Source: Pseudoneurospora amorphoporcata (taxonomy: Eukaryota > Ascomycota > Sordariomycetes > Sordariales > Sordariaceae). From it: 64,000 nucleotides of DNA. Shown piece after piece: positions 34,969-45,226 of this stretch (position 1 is its first letter; each line of letters begins with the position of its first letter). The position numbers were made by a program, and so were the translations under genes. The DNA is taken from positions 124,001 through 188,000 of the forward strand of contig MU859085.1 of the NCBI GenBank assembly GCA_033297205.1. Reading direction: 5' to 3'. The notes beneath the pieces were generated by a model that had not been told where the DNA came from, did no database searches, and saw nothing but the letters and a program-made list of their open reading frames with translations.

Positions 34969-36936
34969 GCGTGTCATGCCGCGAATGCCGTCAGTGTCTA
35001 GAGCAGCAGCAGCAACGTCGTGAGAGCCATCCCCGCGACAACAGCCACCACCACCACGCAACTTATCATGCAACAACAACAACACCATCATACCACAAAC
35101 GTCATGACGGCGACACCTTCAGCACGGCGCCGACCTATCTCTCCAGCGGGCCTGCCCAGCGCGACTGGTTGGATGACGATAGCATAGCGCCCGAAGACAG
35201 TATCAGCAACGTCGGCATTTACCCGAACGGGTATCCTTCGGGACACGTGCTTCATGCTGTTTCTTTGAGCAGTCGTCGTTGACCATCTTTTTTCCCTTCC
35301 TTGGCGTCACTGTTGCTTGGTTGCTTGCTTGGTTGCTTGCTGCTGTTATAGAAGCGCGGATTGACGGGCATGGGAGCGATCTCGTTCATGTTTTCTTTTT
35401 TCTCTTGTCATATACACCTCGTGCATTTCTTTTTTTGTTATACTTGGGTTTACGAAACATGTGGTTTATCACTTCTCTCCCGCTAGAGCAGCTACAGAGA
35501 GTCTGGTCTGGTGCGAGCCATACAATTTGGGAGGGTTTAGCATTTGGATTTTTATATATATAAAGCAGATACACAACACACACACACCTGATAGAAATGG
35601 CAATTCGATTCCCTCCACACCATGTTTGAAATGAATTGTGAAATTGTCCTTGCATAAGGTATTGAATGGTTGCATTGGTGCGGTGCTGGTTGTCGTCTTC
35701 TGCCAACGACATGTCGGAAAAGACAAGCGAACCGCGGTGAGGGGTTGACTTGCGGCGGGGAGCTTTCGTCAGAGGAGGGGTTACCTACCGTAGGTGCTGT
35801 GGCTATCTTATCATCTTATCGATTGCTTCTTAGCGGCTATTTGATGTCATTCTACTTGCTGCCCTCTCATTGGTCACCTTCTCAAACATCGGATGCCTTG
35901 ATTCCGCGTGGTGTGGGTGCTGGGTGGGGCGTGATGTCACTGGGGTACCTAGTAACAGTCCCCTGAAAGCTTAAACGGTAAATTACAGGCTCTTCCTTGT
36001 TGACATGTTCGGGGTCAGGACGATCAATTTTCTCTCTCTTGACATCAAAACATGACGACCATTCAGTCTGGGCCGTTATTACGAGGAGTTAACAAAAGTC
36101 AGATCCAAGAAACAACCCATGAATGCAACCATTTTTCGCGGCAGGGTGAGTGCCGTGTTGCCGAATTCCGTCCTAGCTTTCCATTATTGTTCAGTCTGTG
36201 ATTACAAGATTGACAACATCTCGATTCAAAGGTCCAGCCACCAGTCCTTGCAAGGGACTCTTTGACTTTTTCTCATGTTTTGGCTTCGGGATCGGCCGAA
36301 TCACTTGACGGCCGTGCGTCGAATTCACGGACCTAATTCCGTAGCGTCAAAGGTGTGAACAGGGAAGGAGCTTTCAGCTTCATGCCTAACGACGTACACC
36401 CACCGTGCCTGCCCAGGTTCACTCCAGGTTCACATGAAATCAGCCAGGATACGCCATGATGGAGTGCAGACGCTGCAAATGTCCAACGGGCACTTACACG
36501 AAAGCATGGGCAGTGACTGGAGTGACAGGGCATAGTCACTCTCGCTTGCCTGTTACAGACGGACGGGAAACGAGTCGCGCGTTCAGCCACCACCTTTGAC
36601 CATTCACTTCCACTTCACACAGGCACACGAGCAACCATCCCATCTTCCATTATGACGTCAAACCCACAAACGCTGACATTGTTTCAAACGTGTAGGTTCT
36701 TTGGTAAGTTTTGTTGTTATAAACCATCACCGGCTCACCACCACTCGAGCACTTCTGACTTCTTTTTCTGATCCATCCAACAGACAGTTTTTACAACTCT
36801 GAACTGGAACAAAGGGCTGCCATCACAGGCCAGTCTTTCAACCATCCAAATTCAGTGGTGATACCCTGCGAGTTCACAACAACAACAACAACAAGTGAGG
36901 GAGACATCACCATCACTCAACCACACAACATCAGAG
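34969..36936. other. 3' UTR and intergenic region before the PAP2 gene
   Basis: The first part is probably the 3' UTR of the small protein gene. A TATATATA stretch followed by an ACACAC tract lies at about 35556-35590. Nothing else is supported. The last bases before 36937 are an (ACA)n-rich leader. Confidence 0.4.
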
Positions 36937-38202
36937 ATGGGCTTCTTCAACCGTCAACCCCGCGCCGTGGATGGCACTGCACCCCCCGTTGCCACTGACG
37001 GCACCCACGGCCACCACACCACTCACAAGGAGCGCAAAGCTCGTCGCCATGGCTTCGAGCCCTACACCATGACCACCAGGCCTACCTTTGGCCAGTGGCT
37101 CAAGTACACCTGGCTCGACGTTCTCACCATGGCCATCCTCGGTGCCATTGGTCTCGGCGTAAGTTGTTACTCTTTCCTCACCTTACTGCCAATATGCTAA
37201 CCAGTATCGCAATAGGTCTACTATGCCCACCCCGCCCCCTCCCGCTCTTTTGCCGTCCAGTTCTCCGACGGCGAAGTAGTCTACCCGCAATTCGCCTACC
37301 CCATGCGCAAGGAAATCATCCCCATCTGGCTGGCCGCCTTTCTCGCCTCCATGATCCCCATCTTTATCATCCTGTGCATGCAGATCCGCATCCGCTCCTT
37401 CTGGGATGTCAACAACGGCATCCTTGGTCTTCTCTACTCCTTGATCACGGCGGCCGTGTTTCAAGTCTTCATCAAGTGGCTCATCGGTGGTCTTCGCCCT
37501 CACTTCCTGACCGTCTGCCAGCCCGACATTTCCCGCGCGACCAACACCCAGATTGCCCAGGCCGGTTATAGTGCGCAGGGTTTCGCGCAGATTTACTACA
37601 CCAAGGATATCTGCACCGGCAACCCCGACGAGATTGATGATTCCTTGGAATCGATGCCATCAGGCCACTCCACCGCTGCTTTCGCCGGCTTCATCTTCCT
37701 CGCTCTTTACCTCAACGCCAAGCTCAAGGTCTTCTCCAACTACCACCCCGCGCTCTGGAAGCTCGCGGCCGTGTACGCCCCCGTGCTCGGCGCGTGCCTG
37801 ATTGCCGGTGCTCTAACCATCGACGAGTTCCACCACTGGTATGACGTCCTCGCTGGCGCGGTCATTGGCACCGTCATGGCTTTTAGCGCTTATCGCATGG
37901 TGTATGCGAGTATCTGGGATTGGAGATACAACCATATTCCCCTTAACAGGTCCAACCCGTTCCCCTATGGTAGCCGTGATGATATGGAGCTCGGTGGCGC
38001 GACTTTCACTAGGCAGGTTGGCTGGGGCACTTCCGGTGCTGGATTCCCCTTTGATGATAAGCATGGGTATGCTGGTGGTGGTTATGGTGGCCATGGTGGC
38101 TATGGCGGTGGTGGTTCGGCGATTAACCGCAAGCCCGTGGCTGGTGACGGTGTTGGTGGGCCGTTCCATCATAATGGCGTTAGGGGCGAGCAGATGGTTT
38201 AA
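36937..38202 (+). CDS. PAP2-family lipid phosphatase (DPP1/LPP-like)
   Basis: Exons 36937-37158 and 37216-38202 (57-nt intron, GCTAACC branch, AATAG) give a 402-residue membrane protein. After a basic N-terminus it has about six hydrophobic segments. Phosphatase motif 1 is KWLIGGLRP, motif 2 is MPSGHST, and motif 3 is read as TIDEFHHWYDVLAG, with the His kept. The Arg of the classic SRxxxxxH is not present at its usual place. Yeast Dpp1 and Lpp1 dephosphorylate diacylglycerol pyrophosphate, phosphatidate and related lipids in the vacuole or Golgi. The C-terminal 70 residues are Gly/Tyr/His-rich and probably cytosolic. It could act in lipid signalling together with the Opi1 system, but that link is only inferred from known biology. 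Confidence 0.92.
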
Positions 38203-40350
38203 GGAGTTCCCTGGTGGATTCCCGTAGAAGAACAGGTGCTTTGATATTATGAGAAGGACATGGAGAGTTGCCGAGAGGCGGAAGAAAACAAGAGAGGCGC
38301 TGGAAGTTGCCTTTGCCCTTTACCCGTGCCTGGTCATGCATGGGCGGGTATAATTACAAAGTACACGAGTACCCTACGACCTATAATGATTTCTTTTAGC
38401 AGCACGTCGTTCACATCGTTCTTGGCTGGCGTTTTGGCTGGATACGATTGATGAGCGACGAGAAGTTCGGATACCCCCATCTTGTTTCAGCATTACCTAA
38501 TTATACACTCTCAGCATGAACAAATTCTTTCAGTTGACATCTGTCTTGCTAGTTTGTGCCATAAAGGTTTACTACCTTGATACCATCGCCTATGTGCAGT
38601 CTTCAACAAAAGCTGATTGGTCTGAAGCTTATTCTCGACAAAGCTTCCCAGTCGCTCAGACAGTAGTCTAGTAGTTCATATCACTCAACATCCTCCTCAT
38701 CCTTTTTTCACTCACCTCCCTTACCTCCCTTCCTTCCCTTTCCTTTCCTTTCCTTTCTCATTCGTTTGTGCCTTCCTCCACAAACAGCACCTCACTCAAT
38801 TCGGCACTATCTAAGTCTACTCCCTTGTTAGCTCAACCCCTTCATCACCCCCTACGTAGCACCCCTCACAACAACTCATTCATCCATCACCACTGGGAAA
38901 AAGAAGAAGAAGAAAAAAAAAGAAAAAAAAAAAAAAAAAAGAAAACTCACCTACCAAGTATCAATCCTCAACCCCCCCTTCCCCCGGGACCTGTATCCAC
39001 GGGCCTCAAAATCCCCACCGCAACAACAACAACCCAAATTCAACCACGCATATTTCTCATATCCCGCCCGTCTCCGTACGTCAGTCAGCCGCACATACGA
39101 GCGAGCTAGCTATTATCGGGCTTGCGTGACGCCGGTTTTCGAAAACCGGGATGTAAGCCCCATCGTCGGTCACTCGGTCTTGAAGGTCTGGCGCACGTTG
39201 AGTCGGCGACGAGGGTGTTGTTGTCTCTGCGGAAGGAAGAGGGCCCAGTCCAGTCGCCGGCTGCGGGGAGGAGGGTTCCTCTCTTTGGGGGAGCACAGTG
39301 TTAGTTAGTTAGTAGGTTTGTTTTGTGCTGGAAGGGATATGGAAAGGGGGGTGGAAAGGGGAGGTAGAAGGAAATTCATAGAGACGGGGAGAGATGAAGA
39401 AGAGGGGGTGGGGGGAAGTTCAAAGTAGAGGCAACAAAACAAACCCCTAAGTTTAGGACCGGCAAAGGTTCCTTCTGTTCAAGATAGGCACAACCAGTCG
39501 AAGTCTGTTTGGACCGTTGCGGATATTGTAGGTTTCATGTTCTCCGCCGGTGATGTTGACGGTGGAGAGGAACTGGAGGCCGGGAGGGCTTGGGGTATTT
39601 GTCCTTGGCTGCTGGTGCCAGTCAGTGCCTCTGCTGCACCGGAGACTCCCGTCCATGAGGTAAAAGGAGCAGAGGTGCGGAAAGAAGGGAGAGAAGGAAG
39701 GAGGACTTCATGTTGATTGCTTGGAGGGAATGGGAATGGGATCTGTGAGTATTTGGTTGTTGACAGTTGAAGAAACAAGGCGAGCTGCTGCTTGCGACGG
39801 ACGACCAAATTGCCACTACGCCTTTGCTGGAGGTAGGCAGGTAGGTAGACTGAATGGCTTTATACTCACTCACACAATATATGACGAATGACAGACATAG
39901 GCATGCTCGGTCTCGATCCCAATATGTCAGCCAGCTCGCGACAGTCCGAAGTATACATCAGAGTAGTATCGATGATGCCGTCATGTCTTCTTGCTCTCCG
40001 CAACCACAAGGACAAAATGAAGCTGACCGAATGCAGCCCGATGACTGCCACGCCATACTATGAGTGGCTGACCACGCAATAGGATCTCCAATGGTGCGAT
40101 GTAGGAACAGCAAAAGTCTGGGTCGCACATCAATATAATCCAGGGGGTTTCCCGCAGCTGAAAAACCTCTCAGCACTGCAGTCGCAGCTTAGCGAACTGT
40201 GCGCCATGTCCTCGCCACATAAGCACATCCGCAAAGACCGACGACACGGCAAACAGATTGAAGACAATTTGGATCTCATCGGGCAATGATGAGCCAAGTC
40301 AACAGTGGTTCTTGCTCATCCACCACAACTCGGCATCGTCAACTTGGCAT
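38203..40350. other. Intergenic region with homopolymers
   Basis: Includes a (CCTTT)n-like pyrimidine tract at about 38729-38757 and an A18 run at 38923-38940. A possible remnant of a small secreted protein gene lies at about 39453-39711 (separate entry). No intact gene seen. Confidence 0.4.
39453..39711 (-). pseudogene. Possible remnant of a small secreted protein gene
   Basis: On the minus strand MKSSFLLSLLSAPLLLL (from 39711) reads as a signal peptide, but that frame stops soon after. The next frame continues with a Ser/Pro/Thr-rich linker-like stretch. A third carries LQFLSTVNITGGEHETYN before a stop at 39453. The shifts could be indels in a dead gene or undetected splicing. Family not recognised. 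Confidence 0.25.
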
Positions 40351-41271
40351 CTACACCTCCCCAGCCCTCTTCTTGATCCTAATAGTTGCCTCAAAAGGCG
40401 GCATGACATTGTCCCCAATCCACTTGTTCCTCGGCCTCTCCAAATGCGTGTCGTGACCTGAATATCGTAATTCAACAACACATACGCCAGCCAACATCAA
40501 CTTTAGCTCTATTCGCCGCAAAGAACCTGTCCGGGACACGCATTTCTCCCATGGCTCCAAAGGCAAGAAACTCGCAGCTGGTCGTCGGAAAAAACCCTGT
40601 TTGCCCGCTCGACATATTCCGTCCGCACTTTCGTCACTCCTCTGCTCCGCGAACCGAAACGGCTTGAACGTCTCCGCGTCTTCGTACACCTCATCATCGC
40701 GCATCACCGTATAAGCCGGAACGAAGATGGAGGCTCCGTACCTATGTAGGGAATCTTGACGCCAGAGGGAGTGATGATTCCTTCCTTGGCCGTTACGCTG
40801 CGGCCTAGGCCGAGCGAGGCAAATAATCGTGTTCAGCCGCTGTGACACGCGCAAGACGCTATCTATCGACTTTGACCATCTGGGCCAGGGCGCGCTGTTC
40901 CACTCGCCGCGTGCCATGTTCGGCGAGGACTGACTCTACTTCATCCCGGAGCGCGTCGATGTACTCAATCTTGCTTTGAGGCGGCCAGTGAGGTCCAAGA
41001 GGACGTGGGTGATGGAGAAGGAAGTTCGTGTGCATGGCCGCGGAGAATCAAGACCCGGATCGTGAGAGTGGTCGGCGACCAGAGGTACCTAGGGATCTCC
41101 CATTTCTTTTGCTTGTGCGATTGACCACTGGAGGAAGTCGTTCGGTTCGGCGTCCATAGGTAAGCTTGTTACCATCCGGATCCCGCTGACGCGCCTCATC
41201 GGCTGCGAGTCGTCGTTGGATCTTGGGGAGCATCAACTGCTCCATCGTGCGCGTTATACGGTGAATCGGAA

Positions 41272-41337
<66 letters not shown>

Positions 41338-42042
41338 CAAAGGGACGTAGAGGTTTCCAAACGAAATTTGAGAAACGTTGCCGTCAAGGAGACAGACAGC
41401 CTGGGCGTATGCCATGGCAGTATCAAGAAACTTTGGGTTTCGACAGAGCGGGTTTCCAACGAGCACGCTGTTGGTGGCGTGGCCGATGATGCGCCTCGTC
41501 GTTTCCTAGACACATACATCTTTACCTCTATACTCGGTATCACTGCCCCATTTCTCGTCAAAGCCCCAGACTATCTCTTCCAACACGCTGGGAATACGAT
41601 TGCCGATTTGTTTCGTAAGGTTGTTTGAGACGAGAACGTTGAGGAGCGAATCATGGACAATGTCTGGCTTGGTAACGGTATATTCAAGTTCGAGGTTGTC
41701 GGTCGACTGAATGTGCGTACAGGTACTGAGGCGGGACATTCTCAGGTTGGTCGATGACGAACTGTGTCTCTGACCGGGGCAGCCAAGGGTAATATGACTC
41801 TCTCGTTCGTATACTTGCGTTCCGTCTTCCGTAGGGCCCAGCCTTTTCGAAGTGTCGCACGGTTCGCCATCGGGCCTGGTAAAGGGGGAAACCACCTCAG
41901 TCACCATCCTTTGCACCGATGATTGGGACTTTCGGGAAGTTAGAGGGCTTCAGGAACAGATTGTGGACAATGAACCCGAAGAGCAACACGACCGGCGCCA
42001 AGTACCTTAGGCAGGCCGAGCAAGGAGCTCGAGCAAAGCCAT
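40351..42042 (-). pseudogene. Cytochrome P450, multiply frameshifted and split by a 61-nt homopolymer
   Basis: P450 landmarks appear in order on the minus strand but in changing frames. There is a membrane anchor and FPKVPIIGAKDGD near 41.9 kb (with an in-frame TGA), then FVIDQPENVP, then HDSLLNVLVSNNLTKQIGNRIP. VGNPLCRNPKFLDTAMAYAQ follows at about 41.4 kb, and EQLMLPKIQRRLAADEARQRDPDG at about 41.2 kb. Next come IITPSGVKIPY and FVPAYTVMRDDEVYEDAETF; FKPFRF at about 40.65 kb is the region before the haem. The haem loop NACPG is at about 40.53 kb, and PPFEATIRIKKRA lies just before the stop at 40351. The spacing matches a full-length fungal class II P450 of about 530 residues. At least eight indels or stops, plus a 61-nt A tract in coding sense (T on plus, 41277-41337), make it non-functional. 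Confidence 0.9.
41277..41337. repeat. T61 homopolymer inside the P450 pseudogene
   Basis: An uninterrupted run of 61 T on the plus strand (A61 in the coding sense), lying between two recognisable P450 segments. Confidence 0.95.
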
Positions 42043-43518
42043 GGTAGTTAGTGTCCGGGCAGGACCTCAATAGGTATTCTGCCGTGCTGTTGTTGATTTA
42101 GCAGGTAACAATAATGCAAAGGGTTGAAGTGCTTCGGTTAGGTTGGCAAGAGTTGGGTCGCCGTACATATGTCCGAATCGTGGTTCGGTTCGTGTTCGTC
42201 GGTGCCTGGCTGCGTGGCAGCGACTGTTGATATTGCGAGGTGTTTGAGCAAGTGTCACGGGCATCATTATCGCTAAGGCATCGACTTCCTTTCGAGTCCA
42301 GTCGCGACGGCCGCCTGGCAGCCTTCATTTCCAGCACTCCGACCGCATCTCGCATAGAGAATTTGGCAAATCAATCTTACTGGTGCCTGCCTTGCCTTGT
42401 CTAGACCTAGGTGCCTGCAGGGCCCGCATCGGGTGGTGCCGACCTTTTTTTTTTTTTTTTGGGGGGGGGGTCGAGGAGGATAATCACATGACATTGGTGA
42501 GGGGTGGATGGGCGGGTAGGTGGGCGGGTTGGGTGTCGACTTCCACACCTGGCAAGGTGCCTCGCACGAACACATCCGATGGCCCGATGCTATTCCAACT
42601 CCTTGGCATCAGGGACGGATAGGTCGATCGGCAGTTTCCCTTTGCGTGGCAGTCTCCAAGCTCTGCCGGGGTGTCCCTGATAGGTAGTAGATGCTCTGAC
42701 CACCATCTGATAAAACAACATGCCATCAGCTCCAGTTCTGCTCAGTACAACGTTCGATCATTAGCTGATATTTCCCCCGACCCAGCCCTATTACTTTTTA
42801 TATTGATCGTGCGTGGCTCACCACATGGCATCGTCGGTGATATCTATCGAGACTGGGGATACCTTAACTTAAACATAAGCCAAGCCCTTGCACGGAGCGC
42901 GTACGATTGAAATATGACGTACAAGGAGGCTCTTCAAGTGTACGTGCGCATAGGTAGAGGTACTCGTCATCTAACACTCGTCAAGCCTTCTTTGGACCCC
43001 TATCCGTTTGGGTCGGACGAGGGAAATCCGTATGCTTCATTTCTAATCACTGTCCGAGATATCTGAAGCATAAACTGATTTCACCAGCCATTGGGAAGTG
43101 ATATAAAGCAAACAAGAATATCAGTGATACATTAAGAAGTGCAAGTAGAACGGGCATAATGATGTGTAATACGTAGGTATAATCGTGGTATATATATCCA
43201 AAAAGTAGTTTTGATCTATCCAACAGGAGATCTTAGGTATCCCTTCCATAACAATCATGACATAACCCTCCCAGTGCCACTGCCCTATATTAATCCGTAA
43301 GGTATAAGTATAAACATGTACAAGGCATGGTACAGACGACCCCAAATGTCATAAAGCAATCGAGTCGTCAATGAACATATACCGTATGTTCAGTCCCATA
43401 TCATATGTGCTCGTATCCATCCCATGTCCATGTCCCATCATATAATATCTCCCATCATAACAAAACCCAAGGTCGTAAATAGTAAAAAGAGTCCAAACAT
43501 CACGCGATGTAGACACTT
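42043..43518. other. Intergenic region with T16G10
   Basis: Contains the adjoining homopolymers T16 (42445-42460) and G10 (42461-42470). No gene or RNA feature seen. Confidence 0.4.
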
Positions 43519-44654
43519 CTATACGGTATAGCGGAAGAAGGTGGCGTTGTCACCCTTATGGCGCTCGGCAACCTTCTCCTCCTCCGTGTACTCGCTTGGG
43601 GGCTTGTACTCGCGGTCACGGCGAGCGTTCTCGCGCCTGAGGTAGATGGTCATGAAGAGGGACAAGCAGAAAGCCATGACCTGGCAGCCGAGAAGGGTGC
43701 CAAACCCTTGGTAGTAGTGGGGAGACTGCTTGCTGAGGAAGAGGTAGGAAGAGGCGACACCGCCCAGGTTGCCGAAACCGACGTGCATGGCAATACCGAC
43801 ACCACGCTTGAGCGAGCCGCCAATGTTGTTGCCGTTCCATGCGACACCCTGGGGAACATTGGGGTAGATACCCGAAGCGAGGAAGAAGCAGCCGAGGTAG
43901 CGGACACCGGGGGTCCTGGTAGCCATCAACATGATCAAGCCAATGATACTGCTCAGTCGTTAGTAAGTGTTCCAAAGGTGAGTATGGAGGGATACGTACG
44001 CCATGCCCATGAAGAACAGCATGAAGATACCACGCTGCTTGAGCCTATCGGCATACCAACCGGCGCTAATGCAGAAAAGGCAGGCCACCACATAAGGCGG
44101 GACAGTCAAAAGCTGACTCTGCTCAGGGGTGAAGGTACCGATGCTGTTGATGATGGTGGGCACGAAGAGCGAGTACGAGTACAAACCAGTGTAAACGCCA
44201 ATGGTGATGAACATATGGACCCAAATCTTCCAGTCCTTGAGGGCAGCAATGAAGTACTTGATGTCGAACTCATCGGCAAGGGAAGAACGATCGAGTTTGA
44301 GACGGGCGGCGATCTGCTCGCGCTCTTCAGGCTTGAGAAACTTGGCGGTTTGAGGGTAGTCGTACATGGCGAAGTAGGCAATGACGGCTGGAAGGATGTG
44401 TCAGAAAACGAACCGCGTAAGAAAGCAAGACGGGCAACATACCAATGATGAAAGTCAAGATACCCTCCAAGATGAAGAGCCAGCGCCATCCATTGTAGCC
44501 ACCGACACCCTTCATCTCCAGGATACCACGAGCAAGAAGACCACCGAAAGCACCGGCGGCGGTAGCAGCGGAGAAGAAAATGGCCATGCGGAAACCGCAC
44601 TCGTGACGCCTGTACCACATTGTGATGCTTGAATACGGTTAGTAACTGCGATTT

Positions 44655-44712
<58 letters not shown>

Positions 44713-45226
44713 ATACGTACTAGTAGGTAATACCAGGGAAGAGACCACCCTCGGCGAGACCCAAGCAAGAACGCACTGCCATTAGGCCATGGTAATCCTT
44801 GACAACGCCCATAAGGGTGCAGCAAATACCCCAGGCAATCATGATGGATGGGATCCAGATGGAGGGGCGGAAGCGCTTCATGGCCATGTTGGAGGGGACC
44901 TCAGCAAGGACGTAGAAGGGGAAGAAAATGCCAAGCGCATTGTTGTACTTGAGGCCGGTGAGCTTCAAGTCCTGAGTAAGGAGCTCGAGCTTGGCATTGC
45001 CGATGTTTGTACGGTCGAGGAAGGATAGGAGGTATAGCAAGGCGAGGAAGGGGAGTAGCCTGCTATCGATTTTGCGAAGCAGTTTCTTGGTCCTCTGCTC
45101 GTCCCAGCCGGCACTTTCCACATGGATGTTCTCAGTATACTCGGGCATGGGAGTCTTCTCGTTGCTGATGCTGGAGCTCTCAGTCGTCGGGACGTCCCGT
45201 ACGGGTGCGTCGTGATCGGAAGCCAT
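43519..45226 (-). CDS. MFS transporter, anion:cation symporter (Dal5/allantoate permease-like) family
   Basis: Four exons (45226-44721, 44627-44443, 44387-44000, 43948-43519) with introns of 93, 55 and 51 nt give 502 residues. The first long soluble stretch (about 50 residues) is followed by the family signature LPFLALLYLLSFLDRTNIGNAKL in TM1. PSNMAMKRFRPSIW follows TM2. EGGLFPGITYYITMWYRR spans exon 1/2 and is the ACS-family TM4/TM5 block. GIYPNVPQGVAWNGNNIGG is the TM9-10 block. The 12-TM protein likely moves a nicotinate-, allantoate- or pantothenate-like acid across the plasma membrane; the substrate is not predictable. Intron 1 includes a 49-nt T tract (sense) next to its donor, and its acceptor is an AAG. 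Confidence 0.93.
44661..44709. repeat. A49 homopolymer in MFS intron 1
   Basis: 49 uninterrupted A on plus, hence T49 in the sense strand, occupying over half of the 93-nt intron. Confidence 0.95.

Noticed and set aside
34371..35282. 303-residue ORF read as a single protein
   Set aside because: A perfect branch site and acceptor at 34945-34963 and a sudden loss of codon bias after 34587 indicate that the last part is intron and UTR. Kept only as a retention hypothesis.
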